Program-made: the position numbers and the translations under genes | Assembly: GCA_012295225.1 (NCBI GenBank) | Contig: WMKK01000022.1 | Location: forward strand, 496,001-560,000 | DNA length: 64,000 bases | Reading direction: 5' to 3' | DNA from: Ostreococcus mediterraneus | Taxonomy: Eukaryota > Chlorophyta > Mamiellophyceae > Mamiellales > Bathycoccaceae | Shown here: positions 52,746 through 63,945 of the stretch, piece by piece | Layout: each line of letters opens with the position of its first letter | Position numbering within the stretch: the stretch's first letter is position 1 | Notes under the pieces: generated by a model | What the model was told of the DNA's origin: nothing | Database searches by the model: none | What the model saw: the letters and a program-made list of their open reading frames with translations, nothing else

Positions 52746-54260
52746 ATGCGTCACCCGTTGGGCTTGCTGGTCAATTTCACTAACACAGCGCTAAAATTCG
52801 CAGGGGTGAATGTCGATTCAGTTACTCCATCGCCCGCGCGCCAACGGAAACGTCGGACGCGGCTCGAGGTTTACGGCGTGACGCCGTCTAGAACGTCGAC
52901 GCGATTACACGTGAATGATGAAAACAATGAGGAAAATAATGTTTCTGTCGATCCCGTGATGCAGAAATACGGTCCGCCCCCGGGTATGGGCGGAGGACGC
53001 GGGCGACACCTCACGGAGCGCGAGCGCGTCGCAATCTACGAGCGCATCGTTCTCGCTCGATGCAACGGCGACGTGAGTCCAACGCAGGTATGCCGCCTCT
53101 GGGGTATGAGTCATAATTTTCTGCAACGCATGGACGCGGCCCTCGCGGCTGGTACGTACTTTGTGAGGCAGAGCGCGACGGGTTGCACTCGACAGATGAC
53201 AGATGAGCACCTTGACATCGTGAAAGATATCAACGGTCGAACGCGCGGCAAGCTCACATGGGACGAGCTCGCGGCAGAATTCAAGAAAGAAACAGGTATA
53301 GACTTTTCTCCATCGACTATTTTCAGGAATTGTAAACGTATCGGATGGACCATGCGTTGCAACCGCTTCCTACCACTCCTCACGCCAGCGCATAAGTTGT
53401 CTCGATTGAAATGGGCACACGAACGCATCGATGAACAATGGGTAGACTGGGTTGATGTCGACGAAAAATGGTTCTTCACGCAATACAGACAAGGTAATCA
53501 GAAGAGCGCACCTGGGCAGACGCATGCGCGCGAACATGCGGCTCGAAAGCAGGCGCTCGAAAAGGTGATGTTCACCTGCGCTGTGGGGCGCCCACACGGA
53601 ACTTTCGACGGACGCATCGGATGCTACTCGCACACGTACGTGCATACGGCGAAGAGAAACTCGAAGCATCATAAGAAAGGAGATAAATACCGCAAACCAA
53701 TCGGGTTGAAGCCAGCAAGTACGACAGGTGTGCAGTCAGAAATGGAGGCAACCGGCGCGACGGTGGATGGCAAAGCTTGGAAGGCATTCGTGTGCGACAA
53801 ACTCATCCCGGATATCCGTAAAAAGATGCCACATAGCAAAATGGTGTACGTGCAAATGGATAGTGCCAAGGCGCACGTTGACAAGCGCGTTCAAGACGCG
53901 ATTACGGCTGCGTGCGGCGCTAGACGTCCGCACATCACGTTTGTGAAACAGCCTACGAAGAGCCCAGATACAAACCTTCTCGACCTCTGCTTCTTCAGAA
54001 GCCTCAGTTGCCGCATAAGAAAGATCGCAGGACGGAAAGGCAATCATTTATCAGTAGAGGAGCTGTGCGAACTCGTCGAAAGACTGTTCTACGAGGCGCA
54101 CACGCGCGAAGAGATCGACAAAATGTTCTCCATCAAGAACGCTGTGTTGGGAGAAATCATCGCCCACGACGGCGACAACACCTTCAAACTGCCGCATAAC
54201 ATCGAATTGTTGGAGGCATTGGACGACTTGGCTGATGTAGCTCGCCAGCTTGACATGTAG
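52746..54260 (+). CDS. Plant-type mariner-like (Tc1/mariner) transposase
   Basis: 504 residues from the ATG giving MRHPLGLL; the frame is open slightly upstream. An N-terminal helix-turn-helix region (LTERERVAIYERI, VCRLWGMS, DELAAEFKKETGI) precedes the DDD core: first Asp in DVDEKWFF (about 239), second in YVQMDSAKAHV (about 372), third in SPDTNLLDLCFF (about 413), with some 40 residues between the last two. This matches plant and algal mariner-like transposases of the DD39D type. The frame is intact. No matching terminal inverted repeats were found in the flanks, so element ends are not assigned. The 52389-52745 stretch before it has no gene. Confidence 0.9.
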   Translation: MRHPLGLLVNFTNTALKFAGVNVDSVTPSPARQRKRRTRLEVYGVTPSRTSTRLHVNDENNEENNVSVDPVMQKYGPPPGMGGGRGRHLTERERVAIYERIVLARCNGDVSPTQVCRLWGMSHNFLQRMDAALAAGTYFVRQSATGCTRQMTDEHLDIVKDINGRTRGKLTWDELAAEFKKETGIDFSPSTIFRNCKRIGWTMRCNRFLPLLTPAHKLSRLKWAHERIDEQWVDWVDVDEKWFFTQYRQGNQKSAPGQTHAREHAARKQALEKVMFTCAVGRPHGTFDGRIGCYSHTYVHTAKRNSKHHKKGDKYRKPIGLKPASTTGVQSEMEATGATVDGKAWKAFVCDKLIPDIRKKMPHSKMVYVQMDSAKAHVDKRVQDAITAACGARRPHITFVKQPTKSPDTNLLDLCFFRSLSCRIRKIAGRKGNHLSVEELCELVERLFYEAHTREEIDKMFSIKNAVLGEIIAHDGDNTFKLPHNIELLEALDDLADVARQLDM

Positions 54261-54393
54261 TCTCTCGTACGCGCGCGCGACAGTGCCGCAACGCACGCAC
54301 GTGCGCGCACTCGAGGGCTCGCCGCGTTTTCCGCTCGGACAAACGGAAATCGTACTTCAATATGGGAAGACGCCTATATACGCTAGTAAAATA

Positions 54394-54810
54394 CTGTGTT
54401 GGCCGAAACAGCATACTAGGGGCGTACATCCTACATATGTAGGCCCGGCCTGCATACGCGTGCATACCATACTTAACACATAATAAGCTTATGTAATATA
54501 CCGCTTGAGTGATACATACCGTACATATGATGTTAAGTACGAGTGTTTTGCGCACCGGCCGTGTAAACATGCGCCGGGTAAACCCTTATTTCTGAACCCT
54601 AATTGCCCCTCGTCGCGTACCTTAAAATCACCAGTCATGTCGTCCAGTATTTACGTAATTATTAGACTATCAATGTATTTATAAAAAAGCATGCCCCACA
54701 TAAAAGTCGTTTTTCTATGGCCGTATGCACGTGTGGGGGGCGTGCATCCTGCATATGCACGTGCATATGCATATGCATACCATTTGTGCATATGCATACC
54801 GCCAACACAG
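54394..54810 (+). mobile_element. hAT-like MITE, 417 bp, no TSD
   Basis: A full-length copy with ends CTGTGTTGGC and GCCAACACAG. The flanking 8-mers (GTAAAATA and AGTGCATG) do not match, so the copy has recombined or its flank has changed since insertion. Its left half resembles the 13114 copy and its right half the 34975 copy. Confidence 0.85.
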
Positions 54811-55320
54811 AGTGCATGCGGTCATTCGTAGTGTCCGTCTACCGGTAAGAGTAGAGAACAAAACCTTCCGATTGTCCGATGACGAGCCTTGGAACGGAAA
54901 GCCACGCGCGCGTATCCATCGTCTCTCAGTTGGGTTGGGTGTCGTGCGTCGTCGTGTCTGTCTGTCTCTGACGTCTGTCTCGCACGCGTGCGCGCGTGGT
55001 CAGACGAGCGCGTGCGTGCGCCGCGAGTACCTGCGTTAAGGTGCTGCGCGCCGTGCGTGTGTGCATACGCGCGTTGTGTGTTTTGTGACGTGCGCACCAT
55101 TACTGGCTCGACGAGACCTTGGGCACAGTCGCGGCACGGGCGACGTGCATACGCACGGGGCGCGTGTGTGAGTTTAATACGTCACGAGCAGTGAGTGAGT
55201 TATCTACGCTAACTCAAGGTTCTATCATCGTCGTCGTCGTTGTTGCTGTCGTCGAGTGTCGCGCGTGCATTCACGGAAGACGTGCAAACGGGGGAACTAA
55301 TAAGCGTTGGGGTGGAAACG

Positions 55321-55701
55321 ATGAATATGTGGCAAACGTCTACGACGCCGAAAGCGTCTGCGGCCGCCGTGCCGTTATGCAACAATGATACGTACGCGCG
55401 CACGTTTGCAGATGATATCGAAGATGTCGTTGCGTTAGGTATCATGGATAACGTCTTCGATGACTTTGACGTCGGTAGACATTCACCGAGCAACAACGCG
55501 TTTCGCGACGACGACCGCACGCTGTGCCGTCTGTGTCAAGACGATATACTGTCAAATCAAACGACAACAGAGTTGCCGAGTAGTCGACCAATAACGATCA
55601 GACCACCAATCAAGAAGAAGAAATTTTGTACAAGTTGTAAGAACTACCTGGACGGAGCGATTGTTTCATGGAACATAGAAAGACGTGTATGGCGTGCCTG
55701 A
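55321..55701 (+). CDS. Small Cys-rich zinc-binding-type protein, uncertain
   Basis: The frame is open from about 55240; the first ATG gives MNMWQTSTTPKAS and 126 residues. It has an acidic middle (DDIEDVVALGIMDNVFDDFD), CRLCQDD (about residue 75) and KFCTSCKNYLDG near the C terminus. A second short frame overlaps its end (55668-55763), encoding RKTCMACLKKHKLYE and a very basic tail (RRRRKRHR). CxxC groups ending in a CxxCL-basic tail resemble zinc-binding DNA- or RNA-associated proteins of algae, but I cannot name the family. The gene may change frame or be spliced near its end. Confidence 0.4.
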   Translation: MNMWQTSTTPKASAAAVPLCNNDTYARTFADDIEDVVALGIMDNVFDDFDVGRHSPSNNAFRDDDRTLCRLCQDDILSNQTTTELPSSRPITIRPPIKKKKFCTSCKNYLDGAIVSWNIERRVWRA

Positions 55702-55839
55702 AGAAGCACAAACTGTACGAGAGACGACGACGCAAGCGACACCGAAACGAGGCAAAAGCGTAAACAGTAGATGTCGTCTTTCCACCTACGACGATGGGAT
55801 TGTAGTACACGCGAAGAGTAGTTTTCATTGCCATATTAC

Positions 55840-57310
55840 CGGTACCAACACAAACAAGACATCAATAGTATATACCCGCCGCTCGCATTCCTTAAGAGGA
55901 ACAATCGACTACTACACAACAGAAGAAGTTTGTATGTTGGTCAGGTCTTTATTCAAGTCAACGACTTATACGGTAAGAAGGGAATTGTGTTGAAATTCGA
56001 TGATGTGAATGAATAGGCACCGGCGGCAAACACAGAGGCTCAAAACTGTTCATCATAACAGAAGGACTCCAATAATGAGAGAAAGAAGGAACATTCTCCG
56101 GTATCCAAAGAAAAGGCGAATGAGAACTAAGTAAAGAACTTTGAAAAGAAGGCAAAAACCTGTATGTTTTTGCCCGGATAATAAGCAGAATTATCGGACA
56201 CACATGATTGTTTCAAGATTCAAGAAATGAAAAGGAGCATCAAAGAAAATTGAAGATGAAGGCAAAGTCATTAAAAGCTTTAAGTTTGACATTGAAGCGT
56301 TACAGGATAGAGCTCAAGAGTGAATCATATCATTGAGGCTCAACAAAAGATGGATTATTAACATCGGTAAATATCATACCGACTTTGGAATTAGACACTG
56401 CTACCTGTGGTAGAACAATTCATGTAATGAATTCTAATAAATGCACCAATACCTTGAGCTGATAAAGATTCTAAATTCGTCAACGTCGATTACAACGATG
56501 TTCGCTGGTGACTCTGAAGAACTATAGAGCGCTACAAGTTTTCCGTCAAAATGAAAGATGTGGACAATCGAATATTCACATTTTCAAGTGAATGTCTACT
56601 GAACAATAACATAAACAACAGAGAACGTTGTCACATATTTTCCAAAATTGCAAAGGGTGCTCATGCAACATGCAAGATAACAAGTATACTTCAACCATCA
56701 AAGACGCTGAAGAAGGTAAATTGAGAACTGTTCAAGCGCGATTAAAAGTTGAACTGATCAGGGTGCATCTCCACAATGATAATCGTGATGAATCAAAAGA
56801 ACAATCTTGTTTGAAATATTGCAGCTGTACCAAGGTGCATCAAACAGCTGAATCGACTTCTGAAAACATAAATCGATGTTGTTTCTTTTGGTCACATCGG
56901 TGCAACGCAAATTCAAACTGCTATCATAAATAGCTGGATTACAGACATTCAGCTATATAAAGACTATACAAGTCGTGTACCGGTATCAGACTGCGAAACA
57001 TGTTGCTTACGCGATCGTCGCAGAAACAACAGGGGGGGGGATAATCTATCTTTCTCACAAGTACCGTTATACATTTGAGATCTTACATGTGTTGCATCCT
57101 GTCCCAAAAGAAAACATGCACAAACCAAGAATTACTGGTACCGGTAGATTGAATTCAAATATGATGATAGATCCAGCATCAACAAATTAATATCTGTCTT
57201 GATTCAAGTCCAAACGATGTCACAAAGAACACGTTTTGAGACAACTCATGCGTGCTCCAATTCGGACAATCGGACGGGTTTATCAAGGATTTGAAGTGCG
57301 GTTCATGTTC
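55840..57310 (+). mobile_element. Heavily decayed Ty1/copia relic
   Basis: Fragments recall the whole-looking element at 45.2-51.0 kb in the same order: a gag end (NDLYGKKGIVLKFDD, near 55.97 kb), a protease-integrase border region (IFQNCKGCS and CSCTKVHQ, near 56.65-56.85 kb), and integrase zinc-module remains (DCETCCLR-like, near 57.0 kb). It has many breaks, RT and RNase H are gone, and no LTRs are recognised. It is the oldest of the copia copies here. Confidence 0.8.
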
Positions 57311-58065
57311 ACAAGTTGTAGCGGCGCGATAGAGTTGTATCTTATCAATTCTAGTCTTTCAATCGACACGGGCGTTCTTCTTCGACAAAATGATTCCATG
57401 TATCTATTATGCAAATTGACAAGTGCTTGCTTGTAAAACTACTGCAAGTGCCAAACACGTTTATCGTGAGGTTCAGAGGTGACATAAAGTAACGATGCAG
57501 TCGGCCATGCAAACTATGCCAAGGTTACACAACGTGCATTCGACCGCCGTATTCAGCAACTTTCACACCTTGAGAAGGTTTGATTTGGGGAAAGACGATA
57601 ATTGTTGGTTTTGCACGGCTCGAGAGAAAGCGTGCCGATAATTTAGTTTTGATTACAACGCTCTGTTGCACATGATGCCACCTTAAATATGTCCAGATGT
57701 TATCAAGGCACATGAATCTTGAATATAATACCAACTGTACGACACAATTTGTAAGACATAAGCGATTCTCTCCTCGTTTGAAACTTCCGACTTTTTCCGA
57801 CTTTTCCGACTCGCTTCGCCATTATTCGTGCGCGCACGCACACACTCGCGCGCCTCCTCTTTTGTTGGCGACGACAAACTTGCCCGCGTCGACTATACAA
57901 CGCGAGTAACATCGCGAGTCATCACCGCGCGCATAACAGTCTTCGCGCTCGCGCGCCTCCGACCGGGGGCGCTTAGCTTACGACAACAACTGTTAGGGCT
58001 TTCGCCCTCGACGAGTAATTTCGGAATTCAAATCCCTTTCGCAAACGCGCGTGCAGTCGACGCTC
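57311..58065. other. Intergenic DNA before the membrane-protein gene
   Basis: The first half is AT-rich with no gene; from about 57.78 kb it becomes GC-rich with CpG runs and pyrimidine tracts, presumably promoter and 5' leader of the gene starting at 58066. No specific motif can be supported. Confidence 0.5.
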
Positions 58066-61000
58066 ATGCATAATCGCAATCAAAACATGTACACACGCGT
58101 GTACCGTCGTTTGCACTCGCATGGCGTTTTCAGCGTCGTCTTCACTGCTACCGTCCTCGTGGCAGCGACGATCGTCCAAGCTCAGCAGCAGCTGACGTCG
58201 GACTGCGTCACCGCGGTCGCGTCGCCCACTGCGTTCAAACTCGACTACGGTCGCACGTTCGATCTCACGACGCGCGGAACTGCAGTGGTGTACTACGTGA
58301 GCTTTGAAGAGTACGTACAGTACGACGAAACCGTACTGAGTTGGCAGACGGTGTTGAAAGATCGCGCGTGTCCTGCGCCTCCACCGCCCGCGCCTCCACC
58401 GCCGTCTCCACCACCGCCCGCGCGTGCATCCATCGAAGCCAAGCTCAAAATATCAGGATACACCGCGTCAACGTTCGGGCCGACGCAGCAGGATGATTTC
58501 AAACGCGGCGTCGCGCTCTACCTCAACGAAGACAAGGACGCGATTACCATCACCTCGTTTGCGGATGAAGAACAAGACGTTTCTGGAACGAATCGCCGTC
58601 GATTGTTGGCACAAACCGCAACGACGCAACTCAGTGTACAATTTGTCGTGGCTGTGAGTGATATATCGCGCGCGTCGACGGTTTCGAGTGCGCTCACGCC
58701 TGCACCGGTCTCGAGCGGTCAAACCGCGACGACGTTTTCGTCGACGGCGTTACAAGACAGTTTATACGTCATGGGTTTGAGAGACATCGAATCTCTCGAG
58801 ATTACAAACCCGCCTGTGATTGCCGCGCCGCCACCGAGTCCACCGCCGCCGCCATCGCCACCACCGAGTCCGCCACCACCACCAAGTCCGCCGCCACCAC
58901 CGAGTCCGCCTCCGCCGCCTCCGCCGCCACCGCCGCCGAGTCCACCACCACCACCGAGTCCGCCACCACCACCGAGCCCGCCCCCGTCTTGTGGAAACGG
59001 CGCGTTTGACGGCGACGTCATTAACCCAGACGGCTCGACCGGAGAAACGTGCGATCCGTTTGGAAATTCCGCCGCGCGCGACACCTTGGTCGAAGGATGC
59101 GATCCAGCCACGTGCCAGGTGATGAACAACTGGCGGTGCGACGACACGTCGCGCATCGGCACGGCCGATTACAACTGCACGTGCAACAACGCCGCGGGCA
59201 CGTACGCGGTGTCGTACGAAAACTCGTGCGCGCAGACGACGTGCATCTATGCCGACCGCTGCCTCGCCAACGGGTTTGGGTGCATCCCTGGCGCGGGAGG
59301 CACCGCGTGCGATCGTTGCTTCACCGCGGCGGATATCGCGTTACTCGGCCCGGGAACGACGCTGAACGCGGCGGGGTATTACAAAGTTGGTCAAATTTGC
59401 GAGGTGTGTCCGGCGACGTCGGCGGCGCAAATCATCGGCGCCGCGGGGGCTGTGGTGGTTTTAGCGTTCTTTGGATTCAAGGCGTCCCAAGTCATGGGTG
59501 CGCAGGCGACGAATAATATGAAGAAAATTGTCGAGTCGCTACAATTCTTTTCGCTGTCGCTGGGCATCAACGTCAAGTATCCTGGTCCCGTGCTCAACTT
59601 GGGACGCTATCTCGAGGCGTTTACGTTTAGCATTGAATTTTTACGCCCCGAATGCGTGGCCACTGGACTCAACTGGCTCAACATTTTCATCGCGTCGGTC
59701 TTCGTCGTGCCGCTTGGGATATCTCTCATCATATTCATCAAGAATTGGCGCGCAAATCGAAAGTATGATCGAACCGTGCGCGCGATTCACAGCGAGCGCT
59801 TGGATGATGGCGAGACGACCGTGTATTGGATTGAGCGCCCCGGATTCCTCTGGGGCACGCGACGCACGTTTCAATCCAAGGGTGGCGACAAGGTGGTCAA
59901 GGAGCTCCAACGACAGTATCACCATCGCGCGAGCTTGCGAAGCTTTGGCGTGTTGTCCATGACGGTGTTGTACTTGCCCATCATTCGCATGTGTTTGCAA
60001 TCGTACGATTGCATCAGCATGGATGGCGTCGATGGATTACGACTCGAGCACGACATCGACATCGATTGCGAAAGCCCGGGTCATCAAGCGATTCAAGCCA
60101 CGGCGTCGATGATGTTGATCGTCGTCGGTTTCGGAATGCCCCTCTACGTCATTTACCAAGTGCGCAAGATTCGTTTGGCGGGTAAGCTCGACGATCCACG
60201 TACGTTGGATGCGTACGGGGCTTTTTACGACATTTACCGCCGGCAAGAACTCACGCACGCGGAAAGACTAGAAATTGTTCGAGTGTCGACGGCGGTGGCA
60301 GCGAAGAAGAAGACAAGGGCGTCGAATGATGACACTGCTACGGTGTTTGACGCCGAAACCGAACGCATCGTGGAAGAAATACAGGAACAAGAACGTGTTG
60401 ACGAAATATCGTCGTTATCCGATGATGAAGTCGAGCACGGAGCTTCGGGAAAAGTCGACGTCGAAAGCGGCGGCGACGCGACTACAACAGAGAAAGATTT
60501 AACAACAACACCAGCAACAGCAGCAGCACTAGCACTACAAACGGCGACAGAAGAGGAAAGGTCTTCCTTTGCCGCTGTGTCGTCGTCGTTCAAACGAATG
60601 CTTAGCATCGGGAGAACATCGAATAGTCGCACAATGACTCGAACGCCTTCGGCGCGCGCCAGAGAACGCGCGGCGAAGATGCACTGGAAGGATCAGTTTG
60701 CGCTCTACTACCTTGCGATGGAACTCGCGCAGAAGAGCGGCGTGATTTTAGCCACGTCGCAATTCGTTGCAAACACCGCACTCAGTGGCTGGGTTCTCGT
60801 CGTCGTGCATTGGTCCATCGGCGCGTTTGTGTACGTGTGCCAACCGTGGCGCATCATCACCATTGGTTTTGGCAAGGTGCACATATCAAATTGCTTGAAC
60901 AAAGTCGAAGCCGCGGCTGGGTTCTTGCAAGGCGCCGCACCGTGCTTGGCGATGCTGTTTCCAGTACAGCGCGACGAAGAGACTGGTGTTGTCGTAGAAA

Positions 61001-63141
61001 ATACCCTGTACGACGTCATGACCATGGTGCTCACCGTCATCATCACGGGGCTTCTCTCGATTCGAGTCATCGTGTTCGTCGGAGAACGACTCGCCACCAA
61101 GCGCAAGAAGATGAACATTATCGCCGATCCCGAAAAGAGCGTACAAAACATGCACAAGAAGCTCATTGATTTGGCAAAATCGCGCGCCCTGGTGAGTTTG
61201 TTTGCATTCAAGGCGGACTTTGACATTAAGCGGCGCAAGGCGCGCGCGAGGTTGGAAGACACGAGGCACGCCATGCTCCTTCGCGTCGATCATCTCAAAG
61301 ACGAGTTGGCTTGTGAAGAAGAGAAAATTCATGGTACGGCAAGCGATCCTGAACGCTGCCGCGTCAAAGAAGAACAAATCGTTGCGTTGTATGAAATCGC
61401 CAACGAAATGGCGCACGTAGTCAACGTCATCGTTCCCACCGAGGGCGTGTCTATCAATAATGGGGCGACCGTTGCGGAGCAAGAAGCTTCCATCGACGCA
61501 TACCTCGAAGAACTTCTCGCGCAAGAGAACGCGCGTCACGAAACGTTGATAAAGGCTTCGGGTGTGTCGATGGAACATGGCGAGCACGCGGCGGCGATGC
61601 ACGTCGTCGTCTGCACGCACGTGTACGACAGAGTGATTGAACGTCTCGAGGGATACATGCAAGAATACGCGGGCGCAGAGCAATTGAGCAAACTCGCGAC
61701 GATTGCGCAGCGATATGTAACGCTTCGAAGTGAGCAGCTGGGCGTGGTCAGAGCGTTTGGTGAGAGCGAGACGCGCGAGGCGTTGGACAGCGCGCGCAAA
61801 GCGCTCGACGCGCTTCGACGCGTGAGCGGAGAGGATGATTTCGACGCGCTTGTGTCGTCTCTTGGTGTGGCGAACGACATCGTTGACGCTCATGAGCAGT
61901 GGTGTGCGAATCAAAACGCTTTGTTTTCAGACGTATATACCTTGGAAGAACGCAATCCCGATTTCCTACCCGACGCGCCCGCGCTCACCAAACGTGGGTT
62001 TAAGGGCGTGATAAGGAATCTCAAAACGCACAGCGGTGCGTTGTCAGACGTCTTAAAACAGTCAAACGCGGAGTGCGCGCCGTTGCTTGTGCACTTTGGA
62101 CGAGTCAAATTCACAAAAGGGTTCGCCGAGCAAGTGCGTCATCAACTTGAACTCAACGCACTAGGCCCGAGTACGCCCGCAGAGGCGAAACGCGTGTACG
62201 ACGAAGTCGTTCAGTTTACCGACGACAGCATCAAGTGGTGCACGGAATGTATCTACAGAATAGAGCACGACGAAGCCCGTGTGTTTGATAGATTCAAACC
62301 CATCGCGCACGCCGTGACGCGCAGCTTGGAGAAGATTCGCGTCGACGCGCAATCACAGGCGGCGCTCGCTCAATCGATGCTTGACGCAATCAACGCCTTG
62401 ATTGCGAATCAACACGCCGCCGAAAGTGCGCGACGCGCGCGCGAAACACAGCTCAGTAGTACTATACGCAGTTTGCAAACCGAGCTCGACGCTCAAAAAC
62501 TCAAGGCTGAAACTGACAAGTCGCGTCGAGATCGCGCGCTCGCCGAGGACGAGGCGCGCGCTCGACGCGAGGTGGACGCGCTTGAGCACACCTTTGATTC
62601 TGTAAAGGCGGACATTGAAAAGGAAATCTCGACAAGGGATAGAGATATTGAACGTTTGCGTGCGCTGGTTACCAATACTAATACTACGTTCAAGATGAAG
62701 ATGATGGCAAAGGAGAAGAAGGCAGTCGTTGATGACGGCGACGCCGCGTCCCTTCGCGCCGAATACAAGGCTGCGAAAGCGCATCGCGCCGAGCTCGAGC
62801 GCACGCTGAAATCTGAAACGCGAGCGATTAAGATGCAAAAGAGTGAAATACTTGCGGCGCTTGACGCGCGGCGTCGAGACGCGAAACGGGAGACGATGGC
62901 GGAGCAATCACACATCAAGAAGGCGGAGCTTGCGATGCACAAAACCATCGGGAAAGAGACCGCAGCGGCGTTGCGAACGAGCCAAGAAGATATCATCGCT
63001 CGCAACTCGGAGGTTGAAGCTTCGAAAAAGTTAAACAAGCACAAGCTCGTCGCGGTGGCGATGGAAAGAAACGCGACGATGCTTTCTTCAAAGATTGAAC
63101 GAAAACTATCCACTATAAAGAAGAGGAACATGTACCGGTAA
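58066..63141 (+). CDS. Large secretory-pathway membrane protein with PPPSP linker, Cys-rich ectodomain, several TM helices and a C-terminal coiled coil
   Basis: 1691 residues from the first ATG (MHNRNQNM). A signal peptide (about 20-40) is followed by a short Pro linker (about 105-122), a repeat-like domain, a long PPPSP tract (about 255-306) like that of pherophorins and hydroxyproline-rich wall proteins, and a Cys-rich domain (about 307-445) with EGF- or ephrin-receptor-like spacing. Hydrophobic segments lie at about 449-471, 536-560, 626-645, 675-700, 890-927, 947-968 and 983-1006. The last third is charged and becomes a long coiled coil (about 1455-1688). The layout resembles TRP-like multi-pass proteins common in green algae; an ion-channel or mechanosensor role is inferred only. 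High GC and an intact frame mark it as a native host gene, unlike the transposon-rich DNA on its left. Confidence 0.85.
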   Translation: MHNRNQNMYTRVYRRLHSHGVFSVVFTATVLVAATIVQAQQQLTSDCVTAVASPTAFKLDYGRTFDLTTRGTAVVYYVSFEEYVQYDETVLSWQTVLKDRACPAPPPPAPPPPSPPPPARASIEAKLKISGYTASTFGPTQQDDFKRGVALYLNEDKDAITITSFADEEQDVSGTNRRRLLAQTATTQLSVQFVVAVSDISRASTVSSALTPAPVSSGQTATTFSSTALQDSLYVMGLRDIESLEITNPPVIAAPPPSPPPPPSPPPSPPPPPSPPPPPSPPPPPPPPPPPSPPPPPSPPPPPSPPPSCGNGAFDGDVINPDGSTGETCDPFGNSAARDTLVEGCDPATCQVMNNWRCDDTSRIGTADYNCTCNNAAGTYAVSYENSCAQTTCIYADRCLANGFGCIPGAGGTACDRCFTAADIALLGPGTTLNAAGYYKVGQICEVCPATSAAQIIGAAGAVVVLAFFGFKASQVMGAQATNNMKKIVESLQFFSLSLGINVKYPGPVLNLGRYLEAFTFSIEFLRPECVATGLNWLNIFIASVFVVPLGISLIIFIKNWRANRKYDRTVRAIHSERLDDGETTVYWIERPGFLWGTRRTFQSKGGDKVVKELQRQYHHRASLRSFGVLSMTVLYLPIIRMCLQSYDCISMDGVDGLRLEHDIDIDCESPGHQAIQATASMMLIVVGFGMPLYVIYQVRKIRLAGKLDDPRTLDAYGAFYDIYRRQELTHAERLEIVRVSTAVAAKKKTRASNDDTATVFDAETERIVEEIQEQERVDEISSLSDDEVEHGASGKVDVESGGDATTTEKDLTTTPATAAALALQTATEEERSSFAAVSSSFKRMLSIGRTSNSRTMTRTPSARARERAAKMHWKDQFALYYLAMELAQKSGVILATSQFVANTALSGWVLVVVHWSIGAFVYVCQPWRIITIGFGKVHISNCLNKVEAAAGFLQGAAPCLAMLFPVQRDEETGVVVENTLYDVMTMVLTVIITGLLSIRVIVFVGERLATKRKKMNIIADPEKSVQNMHKKLIDLAKSRALVSLFAFKADFDIKRRKARARLEDTRHAMLLRVDHLKDELACEEEKIHGTASDPERCRVKEEQIVALYEIANEMAHVVNVIVPTEGVSINNGATVAEQEASIDAYLEELLAQENARHETLIKASGVSMEHGEHAAAMHVVVCTHVYDRVIERLEGYMQEYAGAEQLSKLATIAQRYVTLRSEQLGVVRAFGESETREALDSARKALDALRRVSGEDDFDALVSSLGVANDIVDAHEQWCANQNALFSDVYTLEERNPDFLPDAPALTKRGFKGVIRNLKTHSGALSDVLKQSNAECAPLLVHFGRVKFTKGFAEQVRHQLELNALGPSTPAEAKRVYDEVVQFTDDSIKWCTECIYRIEHDEARVFDRFKPIAHAVTRSLEKIRVDAQSQAALAQSMLDAINALIANQHAAESARRARETQLSSTIRSLQTELDAQKLKAETDKSRRDRALAEDEARARREVDALEHTFDSVKADIEKEISTRDRDIERLRALVTNTNTTFKMKMMAKEKKAVVDDGDAASLRAEYKAAKAHRAELERTLKSETRAIKMQKSEILAALDARRRDAKRETMAEQSHIKKAELAMHKTIGKETAAALRTSQEDIIARNSEVEASKKLNKHKLVAVAMERNATMLSSKIERKLSTIKKRNMYR

Positions 63142-63179
63142 CCAGAATAATTATTACTGAATGCTGTAATTGTAACACA

Positions 63180-63925
63180 TTACGACGCGACGCTAGTGTT
63201 TGCGACGACGAAGACTTTGCTATGCTCGTAGTTATTCCAGCCGCCCATGTTTGTCGCCACTGCGTATGACGTCGACAGTGCCACGTTAGCTGCAAACTCG
63301 CTAAATATCCCCTCAAAATCAGTCAGTCTCGCAACTTCTGTCCACGTGTTTGTATCTGATTGCTTTTCGAAGAGATACGCAATGCCAGAGCCCCCAAATC
63401 CAGAAGCTTTTTGGAATGCGCCAACGAGCGCACGATTGTCGTTGATGGACACAGAACGACCGAAATTGTCATTTTGTGCACCGTTCGTCGTCGTGAGCTT
63501 CGTGCTCAACACCCATTCGTTTGTGGCAGAAGAACGCTCATAAATGTATGCACTTCCAGATTCCTGACCATTCTCATCGTCATAAGGAGCCCCGACAATG
63601 GCGATATCGCCAGAAATGGACACCGATAATCCAAACTGGTCATTTTGTGAGCCGTCGTAGGCGACAAGCTTTGCGCGTTGTACCCACTCACCACTGTCGT
63701 CGGATCGAATCGCGTGAATATACATGCCGCGCCTGCGTTATTGCCCTTATCTCGATCACCCGCGGCACCGATGAGCGCGTATTTACCAGAGATGGCGACG
63801 GATGCGCCAAACATGTCGTATGTATTTCCGCCAATGTTGGAGTGAATTTTTGTGGTAAACGTCCATGGGGATGATGGCGACCCGCTCTGGCGCTCAAAAA
63901 TATACACCGCTCCGGGTAATTCATA
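63180..63925 (-). pseudogene. FG-GAP (integrin-like beta-propeller) protein fragment
   Basis: Minus-strand coding DNA with at least three FG-GAP-type repeats: MFGASVAISGKYALIGAAGD, QFGLSVSISGDIAIVGAPYD and NFGRSVSINDNRALVGAF, about 55-60 residues apart. FG-GAP repeats form extracellular beta-propellers that bind ligands or metal. The coding frame changes once, near 63.72 kb, and there is no ATG or signal peptide at the 5' side: the similarity starts abruptly at about 63.92 kb with ELPGAVYIFER. The 3' end finishes normally. It is thus a truncated, probably non-functional piece of a larger gene, tail-to-tail with the membrane-protein gene on the left. Confidence 0.75.
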
Positions 63926-63945
63926 ATAAAGTATGTATAAGAAAA

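Noticed and set aside
54394-54810. Reading the 417-bp repeats as solo LTRs
   Set aside because: The ends are inverted (CTGTGTTGGC / GCCAACACAG), not TG...CA direct repeats, and two copies have 8-bp rather than 4-6-bp duplications.
58719-59162. Gly-rich minus-strand frame
   Set aside because: It is the antisense of the PPPSP-coding tract of the membrane-protein gene.
60886-61914. 342-codon minus-strand frame
   Set aside because: Antisense shadow within the GC-rich membrane-protein gene; no domain and no independent codon pattern.
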